A stretch of 59,391 nucleotides of DNA from CAZAYP01 sp964489425 [NCBI: uncultured Verrucomicrobiota bacterium] (GTDB taxonomy: Bacteria; Verrucomicrobiota; Kiritimatiellia; RZYC01), in assembly GCA_964489425.1 (NCBI GenBank), contig CAZAYP010000031.1, positions 1-59,391 of the forward strand, in the 5' to 3' direction. A program made the translations under genes and the position numbers. Under the pieces are notes generated by a model. It did no database searches. It saw nothing but the letters and a program-made list of their open reading frames with translations, and had not been told where the DNA came from. Shown here piece after piece: positions 38,901-45,583 of this stretch; the first letter of the stretch is position 1, and each line of letters opens with the position of its first letter.

Positions 38901-41564
38901 GTGGCCCAGGTCATGGGTAATGCGCGCGAGGAAATCATCATTGTGCGACCCGGCGCCGACCAGCTTGATTTTTACGACCTGGGCGCCGATGCGGCGCCGG
39001 TTGCGCCCACCTACAGCTATGCCTGTGCGCTGTACTCCGCCGCCCTGGTGGCCGCCGGTGATATGCATGGGTTCGGCGGCGCGGAAATCGTGGTGGGCGA
39101 TCCCGATCGCGACAGCTTGACCACCTATGCCTACCTCTTCGACAGCCTGCGCGGCGGCAGCCTGTTCCGCCTGTGGCGCCGGGATGCCCTCATCGCCGCC
39201 GACGATGTCCTGCTGGTGGCGGACATTCTGCCCAGCGGCAAGGCGGAGGTCCTGGTGGTGCGCCAAAGCGCGCACGACGGGGCGGGCGCCGGCGAAATCG
39301 AAGTGCTCCCCGCCGGGGCGGCCTCGGCCTGCCCTGATCGCTACGGACTGGACGACCTGCTCAACCCCCACGGCGCCTGGGCGGCCCGGCTGGCCACGAA
39401 CTGGGTTTCCGAGGGGTACCTGTTGCTGGTGGGCGAGACGGAAGTCATCCCTTCCTTTTCCGTCCGCCTGGATACCGGGAGCCGCTATTTTGCGCTTACC
39501 CTGGCGGATGCGGATTATGCCAACACGGCCGGGAATCGGGAGCGGCCCGAACTGAGCATGGGCCGCATCATCGGCAGCAGCCTCAGCGCGTTGCAGGCGC
39601 CGGTGATCACCAGCCTCGGTCTTGACGCAGGCACCAATACCCTGTCCCTGGACGCGGCCTACGTGGTCAGCGGCTCCCGCCGAGGTGCGTATGGCACGGC
39701 GGACAGCGTTGATTTTAACAGCCGGCGCGCCCAGTTGGCCGGCCGGTTGCGGAGCGCGGGATTCGGCCCGGTGACGGAAGAATGGACCGAGGGCGCTGGC
39801 GCCATCGACCGCGCCGCCTTCTTTGACCACGCGCCGGGCATGAACCTCATCACCCTGGCCGGCCACGGCTATTGGGACTGCTGGGATATTATTAGCGCGG
39901 AAGATGTCAACCTCGACTTCGCGCCCACCGCCGTCCGGCCGCTGGTCATCGCTAATAGCTGTCTGACCGGGCAGTATTCGCCCGGCCGCTCCTTTGCGGA
40001 GCGCTGGCTGTCGGCCGGGGCGGCGGCGTATATCGGCGCGATTGCGGAGAGCTACGGCACGCCTCAACTTCTCTATGATTTTATTGATCAATTGAGCGTG
40101 CCTACCACGCTGGGCCGGGCCTTTCGGCAAGCCAAACAGCGCCGCAACCATTTCACGTGCGTTACCTACCAGTTGTATGGCGACCCCAAAATCGCCATCG
40201 ACTGGCCGGACCGCAAAGCCGCGGCCCCGCGGGGGCCCGCGGTGATCATGGGGCCCACGAACGGGCTGGCCATCCAAGTGCCCATGTACAGCGTCACCAA
40301 CTTCGACGGCATGGACTCGGTCACCCTGCCCGACAACCTGGACCTGGCCGACGAAGGCCAGCCGATCGTGCCGTTGTACCGGACCGAAGTGCGGTTTCCG
40401 GCCGGCTGTCCCGTGCAGGACGTGGCCCTCATCTGTCGGGATGGCGCGCACGAAACCAACGGCTGGAGGCTCCCGGTGGCGACGCTGGCCGGCGATGGCC
40501 GCCAGGACCTTGCGCCGCGCGGCCGCCGCGCCGCGCCGCCCGCCGCGGGCTGGTGGCCAACCAACGTTTTCTTTTGGGATACCGACAAAAATGCGGACGG
40601 CAGCTGTTCCCTGTTCGTTACGGTGTGCCCGTTGTATTACAACTCCAACACAACCGCCGCGATCTTTTACTCCAACTATACCTTCAGCATAGATTACGCG
40701 GTGTCGGATATTGCCATTAACCGGTTATCCATGGACAAAAATGTCTATGACACCAATGATACGATCACCGCCCTGATCTACGTGGTTGGCACTAACGCGG
40801 TTCCCCTGGACGTGGTGATCGAACCCGTGCTTACCCGCACCGATGAAGATGCCGTCCTGTTCCTGCCGCTCCAGGTTCTGGCCCAGGTGCGCGGCGTCAT
40901 TGGCGCCAGCGTGGCCTGGGATGCCTGCGACTATCCCGCGGGTGAATACAAGCTCACGGTGCGCTGCAAAACGCAGGCTGGCACGCTGCTGGACTATGAC
41001 AGCGTGTACTTCACCGTGGGGTTTGCCGCGGCCGGCGCCACCAACGTCACCATCGCCCCTGCGGCCTTCAACATCGGCCAGCGGGTGGATCTGAGCGCCC
41101 AGTTTGTCAACCGGGGCGACCAGGAACTGGACGCCGACCTGGTGATCGTGGTGCGCGACGCCGCGGGCGCCAGCGTGGCCGAGTTCCGTCAGAGCGTCTC
41201 GAACTGGATGAGCGGCGCCAGCTTGACTTTCAATACCAACTGGCTGGCCACCCTGGTGCCGCGCAACTGCGAGGTGTACGCCTACGTGTTGTTCGACAGC
41301 GGCCAGGGTGTCCAGACCCGCCAGGCCGACTGGGCCGACGCGCCGCTGGTTGTCGAGTCTGCCGAGGCGCGCGGCACCAATGCCGTCCTCACCTGGCCCA
41401 GCGTCGCCGGCCGCACCTACCGGGTCGAACTCGCCACCAACCTGGTGCCCGGGGCCTTTGCGCCCGTAGCCACCGGCATCTCCGCCGCGCCCCCGATGAA
41501 TTGCCACACCAGCGCGCTCTCTGACCATCCAACGCACTTTTTGCGGATCAGCGAACAGTGGTAA
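35919..41564 (+). CDS. Giant secreted protein: FGE-like domain, Fn3, C25 gingipain-like protease, beta-rich tail (copy 2)
   Basis: A 1,881-residue tandem paralogue of the preceding gene, starting 86 bases after it. Signal peptide MKKTWLLLLAAMLPAGLSLG; GGGAGG lies immediately before the ATG. The domain order is the same: FGE-like (about 22-298), Fn3 (about 305-395), intermediate beta-rich regions, an FG-GAP-like region, the C25 domain with His1316 (LAGHGYWDCWD) and Cys1348 (IANSCLTGQYSPG), and the beta-rich tail. The FGE-like and tail parts are almost identical to copy 1 at DNA level, the middle is strongly diverged, which suggests ongoing gene conversion at the ends. The FGE catalytic cysteines are again missing. 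Confidence 0.8.
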   Translation: MKKTWLLLLAAMLPAGLSLGDASLPMASIPGGTFAMGWNTNLFAEGAAGELPAHTVTLRSFYMGRTEVTKAQWDCVAAWAATNGYDITTNSAAGKATNHPAQTLTWYSAVKWCNARSEMEGRQPCYTVGGGAYRSGDVTPDLNLTNTGYRLPTEAEWEYAARGGSATNRFPWRDSNEIQHSRATYDSSAVYAYDTSPTRGYHPLYTNEPTPYTAPAGSFATNAYGLCDMAGNVWEWCWDWNGSYSADPATNPVGAFSGSTRITRGGSYQNVAEMARVTRRNGQYPNYGYNYYGFRVASAAGVVNPVITSGPAAGAVSKTNATITWQTDLAADSVVRYGRSAAAFEGAVTNTARATNHVITLTGLHSGATYRYRVESTTEYGGSAASGDRYFATISALPTNLVVQPLLVKSPYEWPVRFNVEASGGVARVEYYVDGVFAGISYPPYADFDLTPLSLTNLDLDQIRGIAALVYNLDGTVITQEAEWATYRPCAGTIPQGEFEVIFPPESYDLNIPAPSVHTALTFQVHAAQTLTLDPAAKTGSGLPGPAWDSKLYGRPMAPAKSVEFLLDSVSLGTVSNTTPGQPYLFELTGDILALTTGRHEFAAMIQLSNACSRRLTRQFHVTHQVSSIEVSREIVRLGHHFGVALTFHNPNSETIQLLSHVETLRGFQPIHYSSAETTVTSVYDAAENVSRLHMTFHGLSGELAAGATLQRPYEIVPVLSVLPDDYRVGGDYVTRYTQAAEEYQRGNTLDTWWVDQGAATVRLATAVSAVLSNSDYLVVTSPRNLAYLGSTAERDELLAQLARLARARDGVLGYYDPAPTIMSSYNSGEQLAAGRVFGLREALDELFMTYRSEERAYVLGYQFPAAITHRMPLALGSGAFGDHDVMAVGDVVTLGGAHTLEEILIAHGDPASPAEGEVSIYMYMPDEDVFETNTLHTSFGAGDGFAAGDVTTNLGDEVVVAQAHTGLIEIYSDGSASPVASFTSTFRAGDGLRVAQVMGNAREEIIIVRPGADQLDFYDLGADAAPVAPTYSYACALYSAALVAAGDMHGFGGAEIVVGDPDRDSLTTYAYLFDSLRGGSLFRLWRRDALIAADDVLLVADILPSGKAEVLVVRQSAHDGAGAGEIEVLPAGAASACPDRYGLDDLLNPHGAWAARLATNWVSEGYLLLVGETEVIPSFSVRLDTGSRYFALTLADADYANTAGNRERPELSMGRIIGSSLSALQAPVITSLGLDAGTNTLSLDAAYVVSGSRRGAYGTADSVDFNSRRAQLAGRLRSAGFGPVTEEWTEGAGAIDRAAFFDHAPGMNLITLAGHGYWDCWDIISAEDVNLDFAPTAVRPLVIANSCLTGQYSPGRSFAERWLSAGAAAYIGAIAESYGTPQLLYDFIDQLSVPTTLGRAFRQAKQRRNHFTCVTYQLYGDPKIAIDWPDRKAAAPRGPAVIMGPTNGLAIQVPMYSVTNFDGMDSVTLPDNLDLADEGQPIVPLYRTEVRFPAGCPVQDVALICRDGAHETNGWRLPVATLAGDGRQDLAPRGRRAAPPAAGWWPTNVFFWDTDKNADGSCSLFVTVCPLYYNSNTTAAIFYSNYTFSIDYAVSDIAINRLSMDKNVYDTNDTITALIYVVGTNAVPLDVVIEPVLTRTDEDAVLFLPLQVLAQVRGVIGASVAWDACDYPAGEYKLTVRCKTQAGTLLDYDSVYFTVGFAAAGATNVTIAPAAFNIGQRVDLSAQFVNRGDQELDADLVIVVRDAAGASVAEFRQSVSNWMSGASLTFNTNWLATLVPRNCEVYAYVLFDSGQGVQTRQADWADAPLVVESAEARGTNAVLTWPSVAGRTYRVELATNLVPGAFAPVATGISAAPPMNCHTSALSDHPTHFLRISEQW

Positions 41565-41950
41565 AGAATCGACGCAACGCATGCTCCCGGCGTACGGACG
41601 CATGGCTGGGGACGTTTTCAGCGGCTCGGTGAGACACCTCGCCCGGCAGATCTGCGGCCAGGTGGGGCGAACGGTCCCCGTGAGCCGTCCGGTCTTTCCG
41701 GACAATTATACGGTACAGTACCTTGTTCATTTTTTCTCACGGAGCGACAGAGTCACGGAGCATCGCGTCGATCGGGCCGTGGAGGGCGCGTGTGATGCTT
41801 CATTTGCGTTCATCCCCGTGTCTCCGTGCCTCCGTGAGAGTCTCCCCGCGTTGTTGAGGCCTTACAAATTGTGCGACAAAAGAACTGCACTTTTGCGGAC
41901 TTCTTTGGTATTAGTCAATTTCTTCAACCCAATACAGGAGCATGACGGTC
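41565..41950. other. Intergenic region with CACGGAG-type inverted repeat
   Basis: About 385 bases before the SGNH lipoprotein gene. A degenerate inverted repeat joins TTCTCACGGAGCGACAGAG (41734-41752), with a further CACGGAG at 41754-41760, to TCTCCGTGCCTCCGTGAGAG (41821-41840). CACGGAG occurs several times. This looks like a dispersed intergenic element of the type CACGGAGGCACGGAGACACGG. No gene was found. Confidence 0.5.
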
Positions 41951-42622
41951 ATGAACAAGCGGCTGATGATGGCGGTGTGCGGGCTGGGGCTGGCGGTGGG
42001 TCTCACAGGCTGGATGACCGGATGCGGCGGCAGCGACGGCGGCGATGATGGCGGCGGCGGGGGCAGCGCCTGCGCCGACACCTGCAACAAAGTCACGGTG
42101 GCCTGCATGGGCGACAGCATCACCGGCGACGTCAACAACGGCGTGCCTCCCTACCCCTCCGTGCTGGTCGGCATGATGCCCCAGAACACGATCGTCAACC
42201 AGGGCCGCGGCGGCGAGGAAAGCTCGGGCGGCGCGCGGCGGGTGAACAATGTGCTCAGCCGCTACAACCCCTGTTCCCTCTGCATTCTTTACGGCGCCAA
42301 CGACCTCATGCACTTCGTGGCCAAGGGCACGACCATGGACAACCTGCGCTACATGGTGCGCGCCGCCAAGGGCCGCGGCACCGTGCCGCTGGTTGCCACG
42401 CTGACGCCCATGCTGTACAGCACCCACTGGATTTTCCAGGGTGGCGCGGATGCGCTGAACGTGATGATCCGCGAGATGGCCAGCCAGGAAGGCGCCATCC
42501 TCGTGGACCTGGCCGCGGAGTTCAAGGGCAGCGAAACCGAGCTGATGTCCGCCGACGGCGTGCACCCCAACGCCGCGGGCGTGCAGGTCATGGCCGTGGC
42601 GTTCTTCGAGGCGCTGCAATAA
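41951..42622 (+). CDS. SGNH/GDSL hydrolase lipoprotein
   Basis: A 223-residue lipoprotein: signal peptide MNKRLMMAVCGLGLAVGL with lipobox-like MTG-C (Cys25), followed by a Gly/Asp/Ser-rich linker. The SGNH blocks are visible: ACMGDSIT (catalytic Ser), QGRGGEES, YGANDLM and SADGVHPNAAG with the Asp-His pair. AGGAG lies 10 bases before this ATG and only 1 base before an alternative ATG at 41942. The likely role is an esterase or lipase at the outer membrane. It is followed by uppP after 46 bases. Confidence 0.85.
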   Translation: MNKRLMMAVCGLGLAVGLTGWMTGCGGSDGGDDGGGGGSACADTCNKVTVACMGDSITGDVNNGVPPYPSVLVGMMPQNTIVNQGRGGEESSGGARRVNNVLSRYNPCSLCILYGANDLMHFVAKGTTMDNLRYMVRAAKGRGTVPLVATLTPMLYSTHWIFQGGADALNVMIREMASQEGAILVDLAAEFKGSETELMSADGVHPNAAGVQVMAVAFFEALQ

Positions 42623-42668
42623 CGCATCGGCCGGCCTGACTCAAGGCCACTCTTTTACGGAAGCGATC

Positions 42669-43466
42669 ATGCCGAGTACCTGGCTCGCGGCGGTGATGGG
42701 CATTGTCGAGGGCATCACGGAGTTTCTCCCGGTATCGTCCACCGGCCACCTGATCCTGGCCGGTCACTTGGCGGGGTTTACCGGCCCGGTGGCGGACACG
42801 TTCGAGATCTTCATCCAGCTGGGCGCGATCCTGGCCGTGGTCGCGGCCTACCCGCGGCGGTTCATCGATTTGCTGCCCCTGCGCCGCGACCCAACGGGGT
42901 TCCAGGGCTGGCGCGGTCTCGTTTTGCTGGCGCTGACCACCCTGCCCCCCATGGTATTGGGCCTGGCGCTGCACGCCACGATCAAGGCGCACCTGTTCAC
43001 CCCGGCCACGGTGGCGCTGGGGTTGGCCGTGGGCGGCGCCGGGATCCTCGTGGTGGAACGCTGGCGGCCGCAGGTGCGCAAGGCGAGCCTGGACCAGTTG
43101 ACCTGGCGTGACGCACTGCTGGTGGGACTGTTCCAGTGCCTGGCGCTGTGGCCGGGCATGTCGCGCGCGTCCTCGACCATCCTGGGCGGCATGCTGCTGG
43201 GCCTGGACCGTCGGGTGGCTGCGGAATACTCTTTTTTCGCGGCGGTTCCCTTGATCGCCGCGGCCGTGGGCTACGATCTGCTCAAGAGCCTGGACGAATT
43301 GCAGGCGGCCCACGTGCTGTTCTTTGCGGTCGGGTTCGCGGTTTCCTTTGCGTGCGCGTGGCTGGCGGTCAAGCTGTTCATCCGGTTCCTGGGGCACCAC
43401 ACGCTGGTCCCGTTTGGCTGGTACCGGATCGCGCTGGCCGGCGTGATCTTCGCCTTGCTTCGCTGA
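42669..43466 (+). CDS. uppP: Undecaprenyl-diphosphatase
   Basis: A 265-residue membrane enzyme that recycles undecaprenyl pyrophosphate for peptidoglycan and LPS glycan synthesis and can give bacitracin resistance. Recognised by EGITEFLPVSSTGHLIL near residues 14-30, the catalytic motif around GMSRASSTILGGMLLGL, and about eight hydrophobic helices. GGAAG lies 9 bases upstream. The stop codon directly abuts the stop codon of the convergent rubredoxin-reductase gene, leaving no spacer. Confidence 0.96.
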   Translation: MPSTWLAAVMGIVEGITEFLPVSSTGHLILAGHLAGFTGPVADTFEIFIQLGAILAVVAAYPRRFIDLLPLRRDPTGFQGWRGLVLLALTTLPPMVLGLALHATIKAHLFTPATVALGLAVGGAGILVVERWRPQVRKASLDQLTWRDALLVGLFQCLALWPGMSRASSTILGGMLLGLDRRVAAEYSFFAAVPLIAAAVGYDLLKSLDELQAAHVLFFAVGFAVSFACAWLAVKLFIRFLGHHTLVPFGWYRIALAGVIFALLR

Positions 43467-44963
43467 TCAGCCGCGCAACAGGTCACGAACCCCGGCGGCG
43501 GACACCCCGGCGCCCAGGGCCGCGGAAAAGTTGCGCCGCCCTTCGATGGCCCGGCGGGCACCGCCCGCCGCCGCGGCATCGCCAACAAGGATGCACCCCA
43601 CCATGACCTCGTCGCGAAACACGAAGCGGGCGTAAGCTTCACCGGACTCCTGCTCCACGACCTGGTAGCTGCCGTCTTCGGGCTCGAACCGGCCGATGCT
43701 CACCAGGTCGAGGCCCAGCACCTTGAGCGTGTGGGACCGCGGCAGGCCGCCGAACTCCAGGCTCGCGCCCGCGGCGTTGAGGCCGGCGATCCGGCCCTGG
43801 AACTGCGCGGCCGCCCAACTGCCATACAGGATGCCGTTATGCTCGGCCACGTCGCCGGCGGCCAGCACCGCGGGATGGGTGGTGCGCAGGTGGTTGTCCA
43901 CCACGATCCCCTGGTTGACCTCCAGGCCGATGCGCCGGCCCAGGTGGCTGTTCGAGCGCACGCCCGTGGCCACAATCACGAGATCCGCCGGCAGCAGAGC
44001 GCCATCTTCGAGCAACACGCCGTCCACGCGCTCGCGGCCGCGCAGCTCCCGCGTGCGCGCGTTGCGCCGGATGCGGATGCCAAGCCGGTCCACGTGCGCC
44101 GCGAGCCGCGCGCCCGCCGTGCGGTTGAGCTGCCGCGGCATGAGCCAGTCGTGGCCTTCCAGCAGCGTCACCTCGGCCTTGCGCGCAGCCAGGGCGCCGG
44201 CGGTCTCGAGGCCCAGCAACCCGCCGCCGATCACCACGCACCGCGCGCCGGGCCCCAGCGCGGACAGAATGGCCCTGGCATCCCCCAGGGTGCGCAGCAC
44301 GACCACGCCCGGCAGGGTCGCGCCCGGCAGCGGCGGTATAAACGCGTGCGCGCCAGCCGTCAGGACCATGCGGTCAAAGGGCAACGCGGTGCCGTCGCGC
44401 AGTTCCATACGCCGTTCGTCCGGGTGCAGGGCCGCCACTTCGCAACCCAGGCGGACGTCGATGTGGCGCGCGGCAAACCAGGCCGGATCGTGGATGAGCA
44501 GATCCGGCTCGCTGAGTTCGCCGGCCAGAAACCGGGTGAGGTTCAGGCGGTAGTAGGGCCAGTCCGTCTCGCGGCTGAGCAAGGTGATCGTGCCGCCCGG
44601 CGTGGCGTCGCGGAACGCCTCAATGGCGGAGATCCCGGCAATCCCGGCGCCCACCACCACCAGGCGGCCGGAAAAATCCCCCCCGCCGGCCGCGGCCTGC
44701 GCCGCGACCGGGGTGAACCGGTCGCGCGGCGCGCCGCACACCGGGCACTCTTCAGGCGGGGTCACGCCATCGTGGACATAGTTGCAGTTGAGGCACTGCC
44801 ATGGGCCGGCCGATGGGATGACCGCAGCGGGCGCGGCCGCGGCCAGGGCCTCGAACTCGGCCGGGGAGGCGCCGCAGACCGGGCACACGTCCGGCGGCTC
44901 CGTTCCATTGTGAACGTAGCCGCACACCGTGCACCGCCAAGTCGAACCGCCCTGCTGCTGCAT
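43467..44963 (-). CDS. NAD(P)/FAD oxidoreductase with two N-terminal rubredoxin-like domains
   Basis: A 498-residue flavoprotein. Two rubredoxin-like modules lie in tandem: Cys11/14/27/30 and Cys57/60/73/76, each in a short CxxC...CPVCG form closer to the rubrerythrin rubredoxin than to a free 52-residue rubredoxin. The rest is a rubredoxin-reductase/NirB-like FAD domain: RLVVVGAGIAGISAIEAF near residue 100, CVVIGGGLLGLETAG, and VVDNHLRTTHPAVLAAGDVAEHNG. It lies 9 bases downstream of the rubrerythrin gene with AAGGGA before the ATG, so it probably passes electrons from NAD(P)H through its own rubredoxins to rubrerythrin. Confidence 0.9.
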   Translation of the reverse strand: MQQQGGSTWRCTVCGYVHNGTEPPDVCPVCGASPAEFEALAAAAPAAVIPSAGPWQCLNCNYVHDGVTPPEECPVCGAPRDRFTPVAAQAAAGGGDFSGRLVVVGAGIAGISAIEAFRDATPGGTITLLSRETDWPYYRLNLTRFLAGELSEPDLLIHDPAWFAARHIDVRLGCEVAALHPDERRMELRDGTALPFDRMVLTAGAHAFIPPLPGATLPGVVVLRTLGDARAILSALGPGARCVVIGGGLLGLETAGALAARKAEVTLLEGHDWLMPRQLNRTAGARLAAHVDRLGIRIRRNARTRELRGRERVDGVLLEDGALLPADLVIVATGVRSNSHLGRRIGLEVNQGIVVDNHLRTTHPAVLAAGDVAEHNGILYGSWAAAQFQGRIAGLNAAGASLEFGGLPRSHTLKVLGLDLVSIGRFEPEDGSYQVVEQESGEAYARFVFRDEVMVGCILVGDAAAAGGARRAIEGRRNFSAALGAGVSAAGVRDLLRG

Positions 44964-44972
44964 GTTATCCCT

Positions 44973-45473
44973 TTATTTGATCTCGACGAACTTGTCTTTA
45001 CCCGCCTTGCACACGCTGCACTGGTCCGGGCAATTGCCTTCCACGGTGTTGCCGCAGATCTGGCACACCCAGATGGGCTTGGCCGGCAGGTCCTTGCCCC
45101 CTTGCACGGCGACCAGTGCCTGGCCATACAGCCCGTGGTGAATCTCTTCCACCGCCAGGGCGTTCTTGAAGCTGATCACCGCGGCCTTGTTGCCTTCGGC
45201 CTCGGCGGCCTTGAGGAAGTCCGGGTACATGTGCTGGAACTCGTGGCCTTCGCCCTCGATCGCGGCCTTGAGGTTGTCCGCGGTCGACTTGATCCCGCCC
45301 ATCACGCGCAGGTGGGCATGGGCATGGACCGTCTCGGCCTCGGCAGCCGCGCGGAACAGCTTGGCCACCTGGGGCAGCTTGTCCGCGTCCGCCTTCTTGG
45401 CAAACGCGAGGTACTTGCGGTTGGCCTGGCTCTCGCCGGCAAACGCGGCCTGCAGGTTATCGTTAGTGCTCAT
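44973..45473 (-). CDS. rbr: Rubrerythrin
   Basis: A 166-residue non-haem iron peroxidase. N-terminal ferritin-like diiron domain with AGESQANRKYLAF, AAEAETVHAHAHL and ALAVEEIHHGLY (the E...ExxH ligand pattern), and a C-terminal rubredoxin domain with CQICG and CSVCKAG. The ATG at 45473 follows AAAGGAG; a longer frame begins upstream without a ribosome site. It reduces hydrogen peroxide in anaerobes. It is upstream of a rubredoxin-containing reductase. Confidence 0.95.
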   Translation of the reverse strand: MSTNDNLQAAFAGESQANRKYLAFAKKADADKLPQVAKLFRAAAEAETVHAHAHLRVMGGIKSTADNLKAAIEGEGHEFQHMYPDFLKAAEAEGNKAAVISFKNALAVEEIHHGLYGQALVAVQGGKDLPAKPIWVCQICGNTVEGNCPDQCSVCKAGKDKFVEIK

Positions 45474-45583
45474 CTGGTCACTCCTTTTGTTATTGGATTG
45501 TCCCGGCCGACCTGCGGCCAACTCAAACGAATAAGAGACAAGGTAACCAAGGCCACGGCTCGCGACAAGGGCTAAAACAATGC

